Positions 43,840 through 51,666 of a stretch of DNA of 64,000 nucleotides are shown here, piece after piece (positions within the stretch are counted from its first letter, which is position 1; every line of letters begins with the position of its first letter). The DNA comes from Curtobacterium caseinilyticum (GTDB taxonomy: Bacteria > Actinomycetota > Actinomycetes > Actinomycetales > Microbacteriaceae): contig NZ_JAUCMN010000006.1 in assembly GCF_030363035.1 (NCBI RefSeq), forward strand, positions 186,001 to 250,000, given 5' to 3'. Position numbers and translations under genes: made by a program. The notes beneath the pieces were generated by a model, which did not search any database, was not told the DNA's origin, and was given only the letters and a program-made list of their open reading frames with translations.

Positions 43840-44448
43840 TCAGCAGCCGCCGTCGTTCGTGGGGAACGCGGTGATGACCCGGTCGGTGGTCGCCGAGACG
43901 ATGACGCGCACGTTCGGCTCGGCGGAGGGCCGCGAGCCGTCGTCGAACCGGACCGGCGCGGCGAAGCACACCTTGCCGTCCCCGGCGTCCTGCGGGTACC
44001 CGGTGGGCGGGGTCTCGAGGACGGACCGCACGGCGGTGAGCATGGCGTCGTCCCAGTCGCGCTGGCTGCGTCCGGCCAGGACGTCCCGCCAGTCGGCGGT
44101 GTGCCGGGCGCGGATGTGCTCGTAGCCCTGGCCCGACGTGCCGCACTGCAGGACGACCTGCCCGAGTGCCGCGGTGTCGTACCGGGCGACCGCGGCGCGG
44201 TTGTCCCGGTCGCAGCGGTCGAGCACGCCGGCCCCGGGCAGGTCGGGGCCCGTCCGGGTGATCGTGACGGTGCCGTCCCGCGTGGCGCCGTCGGCCGCGG
44301 TGGCGCTCGGCGTGACGGTGGACCCGCCGCCGATCACCGGGTCCTCGCCGCTGCGCTGGGCGGTCAGGGCGAAGCCGCCCGCGACGAGGCCGGCGGCGAC
44401 CACGGCGGCGACCGCGGTCACGAGGGGGCGTCGGCGCTGCTGGGGCAT
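43840..44448 (-). CDS. Secreted or membrane-anchored protein with a toxin-like C-terminal domain (hypothetical)
   Basis: A 202-residue protein from ATG 44448: signal/anchor segment about 8-30, a short Ser/Thr-rich linker and a C-terminal domain (about 85-202) with CGTSGQGYEHIRARHTADW and a closing VRVIVSATTDRVITAFPT. The GY-HI-RH and ITAFPT pattern resembles the BECR-fold RNase-like domains of bacterial polymorphic toxins, as I remember them. Four Cys could make disulfides. There is no clear immunity gene beside it. Family assignment is tentative. Confidence 0.6.
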   Translation of the reverse strand: MPQQRRRPLVTAVAAVVAAGLVAGGFALTAQRSGEDPVIGGGSTVTPSATAADGATRDGTVTITRTGPDLPGAGVLDRCDRDNRAAVARYDTAALGQVVLQCGTSGQGYEHIRARHTADWRDVLAGRSQRDWDDAMLTAVRSVLETPPTGYPQDAGDGKVCFAAPVRFDDGSRPSAEPNVRVIVSATTDRVITAFPTNDGGC

Positions 44449-44529
44449 GCGGTCCAGTATGCCGGGCGGCGCGGGTGCGGCCGGCATGGCCGGCCCGGGG
44501 CAGCGGCGTGCGGCGCCGGGTGGCGCGGC

Positions 44530-44641
44530 GGCGTGCGACGTGCGCACGGACGGCGCGGTGCCTGCGGCGTGCGACGTGCACACGGACGGCGTGGAACCAC
44601 GGGAACGACGTCGAACCAGCCCGATCGACTGGTTCGACGTC
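44530..44641. repeat. 26-bp direct repeat and 13-bp hairpin upstream of the secreted-protein gene
   Basis: GGCGTGCGACGTGCGCACGG... at 44530-44555 recurs at 44566-44591 with one change (period 36). It is followed by a perfect stem, GACGTCGAACCAG (44607-44619) with CTGGTTCGACGTC (44629-44641). The interval 44449-44709 holds no gene; the hairpin could end the MFS transcript. Confidence 0.65.
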
Positions 44642-44709
44642 GCGGTCCTGGTTCGACGCACACGGCCCGCGGCCCCCGCGTGGGTCGCGCGGGCGTGGCC
44701 GGCCCGGGG

Positions 44710-45978
44710 CTACTCCGCCCGCGCCGCCAGCCGGACGCCCGCGACGAGCGCCAGGACGACCACGAACACCACGTACCCGAGCAGCACCGGGAGTGTCGGC
44801 ACGACGAGCAGCGCCGCCCCGACCGCCACCACCGGCACGGTCAGCCCCGCGTAGGCGATGAGGAACGTCGCCGCGAGCACCCCACCGCGCCGCTCCGGAC
44901 CGACGAGCGACCCCGCCCGGGCGATCGACGCCCGGAACAGCAGGCCGACACCGGCGCCGGCGACGACCCCGCCGCCGATGAAGCCGGCGACCTGCAGGAG
45001 CACCGCTGCCCCGGCGAGCACGACCAGCCCGGCGACGAGCAGCACGAGTCCGAGGCGGATCTGCCGCTGCTGCGAGAGCCTCGCGAACACGATCTGCGAC
45101 ACCGCACTCGCGGCGAACACCCCGAACGTCGTCGCTCCGGCGGCCAGTCGGTCCGTCACGTGGAAGGTCGTGCCGAGGAACGTCGGCGCCACCGAGGTGA
45201 ACAGCCCCTGCACGGCCAGCGCTGCGAAGGCGGCGGTCCCGGCAGCCCAGAACGTCCCCGCCTGGCCCTCCGGCGCCGCCATCCGCTGGGGACGGTACCG
45301 CACCGGCTCCGCGGGCCGGTCGACGGTCTCGGGCGCGGCCAGGACCACCACGAACGCGACGGCCAGCGCGACGACGAAGACGACGTAGGGCACCACGAGG
45401 GGCTGCGGGACGAACTCGGCGAGGGCCCCGCCGACGAGCGCCCCGAGCGACAACCCGCCGAGGTTGACCGCACCCGCGGCGACGCTCGCCCCCTGCGCGG
45501 ACGCCGACGAACCGGTTGCCCGGACGCGGAGTTCACCGAGGTGCGCCGTCGCCGTCGCCGTCAGGAGCCCGACCCCGAGCCCGGTCACCAACCGCGCCAC
45601 GAGGAGCCCGGCCACGTCGCTCCAGAGCAGGAACAGCACGGCGGCGACGAGCTCGAGGGCGATCGACACGAGCACGAGCGGACGACGCCCGTGGACGTCG
45701 CTGAGGTGTCCCGCCAGGAACAGGGAGACGACGACCCCGACGCCGTACGCGGCGAACACGACCGTCGTCGTGAAGGTCGGGAAGCCGTCACGCGCCTGGT
45801 AGACGACGTAGAGCGGGGCGGGGACGGTCGCGAACGCCATCACCGACAGGAACGCGAACGCCACGGCCCAGAAGCCGAAGCCGTGCCGACGTCGGGAGTG
45901 CGCGCGGCGGCCGCGCGGGGCGGGGACGCGTTCGGAGGCTGCGCTCGCGGTCGGAGCGGAGGCGGTGATCGAGGACAT
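44710..45978 (-). CDS. Major facilitator superfamily (MFS) transporter
   Basis: A 422-residue protein of twelve helices. FLAGHLSDVHGRRPLVLVSI is the helix 2-3 loop motif of the family; VARLVTGLGVGLLTATATAHLGELR is helix 4-5. It looks like an efflux-type drug or sugar exporter. ATG 45978 is chosen (alternatives 46005 ATG and 46014 TTG). It is divergent from the LysR gene at 46057, which probably controls it. Confidence 0.92.
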   Translation of the reverse strand: MSSITASAPTASAASERVPAPRGRRAHSRRRHGFGFWAVAFAFLSVMAFATVPAPLYVVYQARDGFPTFTTTVVFAAYGVGVVVSLFLAGHLSDVHGRRPLVLVSIALELVAAVLFLLWSDVAGLLVARLVTGLGVGLLTATATAHLGELRVRATGSSASAQGASVAAGAVNLGGLSLGALVGGALAEFVPQPLVVPYVVFVVALAVAFVVVLAAPETVDRPAEPVRYRPQRMAAPEGQAGTFWAAGTAAFAALAVQGLFTSVAPTFLGTTFHVTDRLAAGATTFGVFAASAVSQIVFARLSQQRQIRLGLVLLVAGLVVLAGAAVLLQVAGFIGGGVVAGAGVGLLFRASIARAGSLVGPERRGGVLAATFLIAYAGLTVPVVAVGAALLVVPTLPVLLGYVVFVVVLALVAGVRLAARAE

Positions 45979-46035
45979 GGTCCGATCGTGCCCGTGGAGC
46001 GTCATCGAGTCCAACGGATGCTCTTGATGACCTCC

Positions 46036-46050
46036 ATCGACCTGATCGAT
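46036..46050. promoter_or_regulatory. LysR-type palindrome between MFS and LysR genes
   Basis: ATCGA-cctga-TCGAT is a perfect 5-bp-arm palindrome with the T-N11-A style of LysR binding sites, six bases before the LysR start codon. GTCATC (46001-46006) with GATGAC (46026-46031) adds a second, looser repeat. Confidence 0.4.
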
Positions 46051-46056
46051 ACTGGA

Positions 46057-46938
46057 ATGGTGGAGACCCGCCTACTCGAACAGTTCGTCGCCGTCGCCGC
46101 GGAGGGCAGCGTCACCCGAGCCGCCGAACGGCTCTGGGCTGCGCAGTCGACCGTCTCGGCGGGGATCGCGTCGCTCGAACGATCGCTCGGAGTACGGCTG
46201 TTCGACCGCACCGGCCGGCGGCTCGTGCTCACCACCGCCGGCGAGGACCTGCTCCCCCATGCCCGCGCCGCGCTCGACGCGCTCGACCGCATGCGCGACC
46301 TGGCGACCGTCGACGACGCCGACCTGCGCGGACGCGTGCGCCTCGGCATCTTCACGAGCATGGACATCGTCGACCTGACCGGGGTCCTCCGACGCTTCCG
46401 GCAGCGGCACCCGCTGGTGGCCGTGGAGCTCATGACCTCGCCGTCCGGAACGACCGGCCTCGTGCAGGACCTGGTCGCGGGTCGACTCGACCTCGCCTAC
46501 ACGGGCCTGCCGTCGGTGCCGCCGGGCATCGTGGTCGAACCCCTGCGGGAGATGCCGTTCCGGGTGTTCACCGCCGCGGACCACCCGCTCGCCGGACGCC
46601 GGTCGGTGTCGCTGTCGGAACTCGCCGGCGAGCCCTTCATCGACACCGCGCACGGCTTCGGCAACCGGATGATCCTCGACGCTGCGCTCGAGCGCCTCGG
46701 CATCCGGCGGAGGATCGTGGCGGAGATGAACGACATGCCCGCCGTGATCCGGTTCGCCTCGGCCGGACTCGGTGTCGGGGTCGTCCCGGACTCGGGCGTC
46801 CGGCACGACGGCGCGGTCCTCGAGCTCGAGGACGACGTCGAGCCGCTGCGCATCGGCCTGGCGATGCGGTCCGGCTCGGAACCGAACCGGGCGACGCGGA
46901 CGCTGGCCCGCGACGTCGTCGCGGCCCGGGTGGGTTGA
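46057..46938 (+). CDS. LysR-family transcriptional regulator
   Basis: A 293-residue regulator: LLEQFVAVAAEGSVTRAAERLWAAQSTVSAGIASLERSLGVRLFDRTGRR is the winged helix, the rest a periplasmic-binding-type effector domain (LVAVELMTSPSGTTGLVQDLVAGRLDLAYTG). ATG 46057 is chosen over 46027, 30 bases upstream in frame. It is divergent from the MFS exporter. The very long open frame upstream (from 44101) is antisense to the MFS gene and not protein. Confidence 0.93.
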   Translation: MVETRLLEQFVAVAAEGSVTRAAERLWAAQSTVSAGIASLERSLGVRLFDRTGRRLVLTTAGEDLLPHARAALDALDRMRDLATVDDADLRGRVRLGIFTSMDIVDLTGVLRRFRQRHPLVAVELMTSPSGTTGLVQDLVAGRLDLAYTGLPSVPPGIVVEPLREMPFRVFTAADHPLAGRRSVSLSELAGEPFIDTAHGFGNRMILDAALERLGIRRRIVAEMNDMPAVIRFASAGLGVGVVPDSGVRHDGAVLELEDDVEPLRIGLAMRSGSEPNRATRTLARDVVAARVG

Positions 46939-46970
46939 GATCCGGGCGGAGGGTCGCGTCGAGCGCGTCC

Positions 46971-47019
46971 CACCGACGGACTGGAGGCACGGGGTCGGGT
47001 CCCCACGCGCCTCCAGGCC
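46971..47019. terminator. Variant hairpin (ACTGGAGGC form) between LysR and membrane protein genes
   Basis: CGACGGACTGGAGGC (46974-46988) faces GCCTCCAGGCCGTC (47009-47022) around a GGGG-tcgggt-CCCC inner stem. It resembles the dispersed GACGGGAGGCGCGG hairpins and separates converging genes. Confidence 0.5.
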
Positions 47020-47020
47020 G

Positions 47021-47794
47021 TCAGTCCCCCCAGATCTCCCCGACGATCGCGGGCAGGAGCCCGTTCGTCGGGAAGTCGGTCTGGCCGATCGTCACGGTGA
47101 TGCCATCGCGGTACAGCGTCGTGGCGGTCTGCGGAGCGGTCGACATCTCGTCCGTGATCGTGGAGGTGCAGACGCGACCGCCGAGCCGGTCCGAGCACGT
47201 CCCGCCGGCCGCCACGACCTGTTCGTCCGCGCTCGTCCGGTGGATGTCGATCGACAGTGCTGCGGCCGTGCCCTCGTTCTGCCACCAGCAGCTCAGGCTC
47301 CCGTCGGGAGACGTGAGCCCGTGGAGACGGTCCTCCGGGGTGGTGTCCCGCGGGACGCCGTCCTCGAACACCGTCTCGATCAGCCGAGCCGCGCCGAAGA
47401 ACCGGAAGTAGTCGTCCTGTGGCACCAGCGACGAGCACGGTGCCGGGATCGGCACACGTTGCCCCGCCGGCGCGGTCGGGAGCGACGTCGGCCCCGGGGT
47501 CGGCAGCGGGACCGGGGTGGCGGTGATCGGAGCGGAGGTCGGGGTCGTCGCGGTCGGTGCGGGCGCCGGCTCCTGCGTCTGCACCGGCGCGGCAACCGGA
47601 CGGTCCTGCTGCGAGAGCGTCAACGCGACCGCACCCGTCGCCGTGCCCAGTGCCAGGAGCGCCACGACGCCGACCACGACGCCGGTGCGACGACGGTGCC
47701 GCTTCGGCCGCGGGGTGGCGCGCTCGAGGACGGTCTGCTTCATCGCGACGAGCATGCGCTGCAGCTCGTCTCCCTCGGGAGGTTCAGTGTTCAT
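47021..47794 (-). CDS. Membrane-anchored protein coupled to an ECF sigma factor (anti-sigma-like)
   Basis: A 257-residue protein with a basic N-terminus, one membrane segment (about 36-60), a Pro/Thr/Ala-rich spacer (about 68-112) and an outside domain with four Cys (PCSSLVP, LSCWW, GTCSDR, RVCTST). The first 11 bases overlap the sigma gene's end, so it is probably its membrane partner, possibly an anti-sigma factor, though a zinc-binding HXXXCXXC motif is absent. Confidence 0.78.
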   Translation of the reverse strand: MNTEPPEGDELQRMLVAMKQTVLERATPRPKRHRRRTGVVVGVVALLALGTATGAVALTLSQQDRPVAAPVQTQEPAPAPTATTPTSAPITATPVPLPTPGPTSLPTAPAGQRVPIPAPCSSLVPQDDYFRFFGAARLIETVFEDGVPRDTTPEDRLHGLTSPDGSLSCWWQNEGTAAALSIDIHRTSADEQVVAAGGTCSDRLGGRVCTSTITDEMSTAPQTATTLYRDGITVTIGQTDFPTNGLLPAIVGEIWGD

Positions 47795-48323
47795 CGTGCA
47801 TCACCACCTTCTTCAGCCGGCGTCGGTTCCGGGAGACCCGCTGGGTGACCGCTCCCACGCTCAGCCCGAGCAGCTCCGCGGCCTCGGCGTACGAGTGCCC
47901 CTCCAACAGGCACAGCTCGCAGATCCGACGGTCGAGCTCCGGCAGCGCTGCGATCTCGTCCCGCACCCACCGCAGCCGCTCCCTCGCCTCGTCGTGCCCC
48001 TCCGGCGCGGCCAAGGTCTCCGGCAACTCGTCAGCGCGGTGCTTCGTGCGCTTCCGACCGGCGTTGAACGCGTGGTTCCGGCAGACCACGAGCAACCACG
48101 GCAACACGGTGTCCGCCGGCAGCTCGAGCGTCGACGCCCGCTGCCACAGGGTCAGGAACGCGTCCTGGACGATCTCCTCGACGTCCATCCGGTCGTCTGC
48201 GAGGGCCCAGGCGTACCGGGTGAGCGTGGGCGCGTACCGATCGAACGCTCGAGCCAGCGCCGACTTGTCGCCCGCCGCCATCGCCCGGACGATCGACTCG
48301 TCCGACTCCGTGGTCACGTCCAC
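47784..48323 (-). CDS. ECF RNA polymerase sigma factor
   Basis: A 179-residue sigma-70 family protein: region 2 (LARAFDRYAPTLTRYAWALADDRMDVEEIVQDAFLTLWQRA) and region 4 (ALPELDRRICELCLLEGHSYAEAAELLGLSVGAVTQRVSRNRRRL) are both present. Extracytoplasmic-function sigma factors direct stress genes after release from a membrane anti-sigma factor, here likely the next gene. Stimulus unknown. Confidence 0.93.
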   Translation of the reverse strand: MDVTTESDESIVRAMAAGDKSALARAFDRYAPTLTRYAWALADDRMDVEEIVQDAFLTLWQRASTLELPADTVLPWLLVVCRNHAFNAGRKRTKHRADELPETLAAPEGHDEARERLRWVRDEIAALPELDRRICELCLLEGHSYAEAAELLGLSVGAVTQRVSRNRRRLKKVVMHDEH

Positions 48324-48449
48324 ACCTCACCCCCTTCACCCAGAGGTGTCGGCAGGACCGGCGATCATGACAGGGCCGTGCCCAAACCGTGACCCCGGGC
48401 GTGTCGCGACCCGCCCGTCGCCGACGCCGACGCCACCGGGATCGCCACG

Positions 48450-48716
48450 TCAGTGGAAGTCGTCGCCCTCGGACCGTTCAGCCGGGGACTTGTGGCCCCC
48501 GAGCATGTCGTTGTCGTCCTGGTCGCTCGAGGCCGCGAGCTGCAGCATGGCGAGCACCACGACGACGACGATGAACGCCACCCCGAGGAACACCAGCGCG
48601 AGCTCGAACTCCCGGGTCGCGAAGAGGACGACCGCTCCGGTGAACACCGCGACGACCGCCGAGATCACGAGGAGCTCGGCGGGGCGCAGGCGGTCGCGAC
48701 GGCTGGGAGTGGTCAT
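48450..48716 (-). CDS. Small membrane protein (hypothetical)
   Basis: An 88-residue protein with two membrane helices (about 12-33 and 38-60) and an acidic soluble tail (SSDQDDNDMLGGHKSPAERSEGDDFH). I do not recognise the family. Its start overlaps the stop of the HdeD-like gene (ATGA), so the two are one unit; the longer open frame upstream is antisense. Confidence 0.75.
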   Translation of the reverse strand: MTTPSRRDRLRPAELLVISAVVAVFTGAVVLFATREFELALVFLGVAFIVVVVVLAMLQLAASSDQDDNDMLGGHKSPAERSEGDDFH

Positions 48717-49354
48717 GCGTGTGGTGCTCCGTCCGGGGCGGCAGCCGGAGCTGCCGTGCCCCACTTGTGCGAGAGTCCGGCGATCACGTGGAAGACCGCC
48801 GCGATGGCGAGGTATGCGCCGAGGAGGCCGACGAGGACGATCGCCGCGTCGAGCGTGCCGGTGACCTCCTCCACGCCGCCGAGCTGCTGGGAGTAGTCCG
48901 GCGGGGTCACGAGGAACGCGACGGCGAGCAACAGGGTGAGGCCGCCGACCGTCGTCCAGTCGCGGGCGAACGGCGAGCGGCCGCGAGCGCGGAGGCCCTG
49001 TGCGAGTTCGAGTCCGCCCGACAGGACGGCCCACCCCACGACGACCGTGATGAACGCCGGGAGACCCACGCCGTTCGTGGCGATCGCGGCGACACCGGCG
49101 ACGAGGGAGACGACCGCCTGCACCAGGGTGGTGCGGCGCGACCGCTCGTCGAGGGGCATCCGGCGGAGCGCGGCCCACCCGAGCACGAGGGCGTCCACCA
49201 CCACGAACCCGCCGAACAGGAGCAGGCCGTAGCCGGCGGCGTGGTTGGAGGAGAAGGTGATGACGAGGGCCACGACCGCGGCTGGGACGGCCCGGAGGAC
49301 GGGGATCGGCCAGTACCGCGCGCGCTGGCCGGCGTCGTCCACGGAGTCGGACAC
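48713..49354 (-). CDS. DUF308/HdeD-like multi-helix membrane protein
   Basis: A 213-residue protein of about six helices from GTG 49354, chosen because AAAGAGG lies five bases upstream; ATG 49372 is in frame but has no ribosome site. Repeated patterns GYGLLLFGGFVVVDALVLGWAALRRM and FITVVVGWAVLSGGLELAQGLRAR resemble HdeD/DUF308 proteins, some linked to acid resistance. Some databases label relatives acyl-CoA synthetase, which the sequence does not support. Confidence 0.75.
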   Translation of the reverse strand: MSDSVDDAGQRARYWPIPVLRAVPAAVVALVITFSSNHAAGYGLLLFGGFVVVDALVLGWAALRRMPLDERSRRTTLVQAVVSLVAGVAAIATNGVGLPAFITVVVGWAVLSGGLELAQGLRARGRSPFARDWTTVGGLTLLLAVAFLVTPPDYSQQLGGVEEVTGTLDAAIVLVGLLGAYLAIAAVFHVIAGLSHKWGTAAPAAAPDGAPHA

Positions 49355-49413
49355 GGGACCTCTTTCGGGCATGCGGATCGTGGTCCGAGTCTACCGCCGG
49401 GTCGACTGGGCAC

Positions 49414-49495
49414 CGGACGGGCGCCACCGGGGGTCCGGCGGCGCCCGTCCGCTCAGCCCGTCCGCCCAGCCCGTCCGCCCAGCCCGTTCGCTCAG
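49414..49495. repeat. Hairpin followed by 13-bp tandem repeats
   Basis: GGACGGGCGCC (49414-49424) pairs with GGCGCCCGTCC (49440-49450), a likely terminator of the surface protein transcript. It is followed by three copies of the 13-mer CAGCCCGTCCGCC (about 49454-49492). Confidence 0.55.
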
Positions 49496-49521
49496 CGGTG
49501 CCTGCGGGGCTGCCGCGGGGG

Positions 49522-51567
49522 TCAGTCCGCGTCGCGACGTGCCCGGCGTCGCCGTGTCCACCACGTGAGGGCGCCCAACGCCGACGACGAAGCAGCCAGT
49601 GCGCCGAGGAGCCCGAGGCCCTGCGCGCCCGTGTACGCGAGGGCGCTGCGTGCCGGTGCCCCTCCGCCGGAGCCTCCGACGTCCGCCGCGGCCGGCCCCG
49701 GGGACGCGGACGCACTCGGCCCGGTGCCCGGGCCGTCGCCGTCGCGGTCGCCGCCGCCGCCGCCGTTGTCGCCGCCCCCGTTGTCTCCGCCGCCGTTGTC
49801 CCCGCCGCCGTGGTGGCCGTCGCCGTCGTTGTCGCCGTCGCCGTCGTCGTGGTCACCGTCACCGTCGTCGTGGTCACCGTCACCGTCGCCGTCCCCGCCG
49901 CCGCCGTCGCCGTCGCCCGGGAGGACACCGATGGTCACCGCGGTGGACGGGTCGCCGCCGTCGGGGTCGGTGGGCGAGGTCGCTGTCGCGACGTTCACCA
50001 CGTCCGAGCCGTCTCCCTCGTACGCCTGGTCGAGGACCGCACGGATCCGGAAGGACGTGCTCTCCCCGGCCGCGAGCGAGCGACCGGACGCACAGGTCAC
50101 CCGTTGTCCCTCTGCCGTGCAGCCGTCGTCGGAGCCCGCGAAGTGCATCGCCGAGGGCAGCTCGTCGACCGCGCCGACGTCCTCGGCGGTCGCCGGCCCG
50201 CGGTTCCGCGCCGTCACGAGGTACTCGACCTCGTCGCCCGGGGACACGCCCGTGGCGGGCGAGACGGACTTGTCGGTCTCCACCTGCGCGGTGGGTGCCG
50301 GCGTCGTGTCCACCGGGCTCGACGCGACCGAGACGTTGTCGGACTCGTCCACGTCGGCCAGGTGCGGCGCCGGAGCGATGGTCGCGGTGCTGTCGAGCGC
50401 GCCGCTCGCACCGTCGGGTACGCGACCGGTCACCTCGACCGTCGCCGACCCGCCACGGGGCAGGCCGAGCTCGGTGGCCACGTCACCGGTCCCCGAACCC
50501 GTGGCACAACTCGAGCCGGCCGCAGGCGTGCAGGTCCAGGTGACGTCCTGCAGCGCTTCGGGCACCGTGACCTCGAGCCGGCTCGGGTCGGAGGCGTTCG
50601 TGCCGTTGTTCGCCGCGCTGACCGTGTACGTGAAGGACTGCCCCGGCCGCGCCGACGCCGGCAGGTCCTGCGTCACGCCGAGGTCCGCCGGCTGCCACAC
50701 GCGCACGTCGCCGATCTCGTGCACGTCGACGATGCTGCCGGTCGCCGCGGCGAACCCGAGCCGGAGCGTGGGCGGGAGCGGAGCCTGGCCGTCGCCGTGC
50801 AGCGGGACCCGGTCGAGCACGGTCTTCATCACGCCGCCGGTCTCCATGCGGACGCTGACGAAGAGCTCCCCGGCGTCGCCGGGTACCAGCGTCACCCGCA
50901 CCCGACGTGTCGAGGGGCCGCCGGTCACGGTGCCGCCGGGCGACGGCGCTCCCTGCACGTACCGGTAGCCGGACAGCCCGTCCCCGGAGCCCCGGACCAC
51001 GACGGAGTCCGGCCGGTTGCCGGGACCGGACCCGTTGATGGGCTTGGAGAAGTTGCCGTAGTGGTCGATCGCGACGGCTGCGAACCCGCCGGGCATGCCG
51101 GGGAGGTCGCACGGCAGGTCGCCGCCCTCGGTCGTGCTCGACCGGCACGCGTACCCGAGCGCAGCACCGTAGGCACCGACGCCCTGCTCGGCAGCACCGT
51201 CGGCGAGGAACAGCAGGAGGCCGTCGGCACCCGGGTCCGACGTGGCGGTGTACATCGCGTAGTCGAACTCGACCTCGAGCCCGAGGTCGGAGGGGAACGT
51301 GTCGTCCGTCGACCACGCGCCCGCCTGACCCGTGCGGTCCTCGGTCAGACGGAGGCGGTCCTGGACGATGCTGGCGTCACCGCTGAGGGTCCCGCCGTCG
51401 GGCTTCGTGAACCGGTTGACGTACGGGAACGTCAGGGTGTCGGCGGAGGAGCTGTCCGGCGTGAGCGCCGGAGCGCTGAGGACGCCCAGGGCGGTCAGGA
51501 CGCTGGCCGCGGCGAGGAGACGCCGACGGGGTCGACGACGGGTGGTCGGATGCTGGATCGCTGTCAT
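49522..51567 (-). CDS. Cell-wall-anchored surface protein: lectin-like, DUF11 repeats, DGD stalk, LAYTG anchor
   Basis: A 681-residue secreted protein. Signal peptide about 1-43; residues 45-290 resemble an L-type lectin fold (FPYVNRFTKPDGGTLSG, PGADGLLLFLADG, AVAIDHYGNFSK, LRLGFAAATGSIVDVHEI); then two DUF11/CARDB-like Ig repeats (VTQDLPASARPGQSFTYTVSAANNG; KSVSPATGVSPGDEVEYLVTARNRGPATAEDV). A stalk of Gly/Asp/His (GDGDHDDGDGDHDDGDGDND) and GGGDN repeats follows, then the sorting signal LAYTGAQG, a membrane helix and RRRRARRD. A housekeeping (class E) sortase would attach it. The role is probably adhesion; calcium binding by the stalk is a guess. Confidence 0.9.
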   Translation of the reverse strand: MTAIQHPTTRRRPRRRLLAAASVLTALGVLSAPALTPDSSSADTLTFPYVNRFTKPDGGTLSGDASIVQDRLRLTEDRTGQAGAWSTDDTFPSDLGLEVEFDYAMYTATSDPGADGLLLFLADGAAEQGVGAYGAALGYACRSSTTEGGDLPCDLPGMPGGFAAVAIDHYGNFSKPINGSGPGNRPDSVVVRGSGDGLSGYRYVQGAPSPGGTVTGGPSTRRVRVTLVPGDAGELFVSVRMETGGVMKTVLDRVPLHGDGQAPLPPTLRLGFAAATGSIVDVHEIGDVRVWQPADLGVTQDLPASARPGQSFTYTVSAANNGTNASDPSRLEVTVPEALQDVTWTCTPAAGSSCATGSGTGDVATELGLPRGGSATVEVTGRVPDGASGALDSTATIAPAPHLADVDESDNVSVASSPVDTTPAPTAQVETDKSVSPATGVSPGDEVEYLVTARNRGPATAEDVGAVDELPSAMHFAGSDDGCTAEGQRVTCASGRSLAAGESTSFRIRAVLDQAYEGDGSDVVNVATATSPTDPDGGDPSTAVTIGVLPGDGDGGGGDGDGDGDHDDGDGDHDDGDGDNDGDGHHGGGDNGGGDNGGGDNGGGGGDRDGDGPGTGPSASASPGPAAADVGGSGGGAPARSALAYTGAQGLGLLGALAASSSALGALTWWTRRRRARRDAD

Positions 51568-51666
51568 GCCCCGATCGTCGCGATCCAGCAGGAGTGCACG
51601 GTCGCACTCGGCACCGTCTGGGGAGACTGCCCACTGCAGCGCGGCCTGTGCAGGAAGGCCGCTCGG

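Noticed and set aside
44101-46056. N-terminal extension of the LysR regulator frame back to 44101
   Set aside because: Antisense to the MFS gene; the regulator homology begins near residue 1 of the ATG 46057 form.
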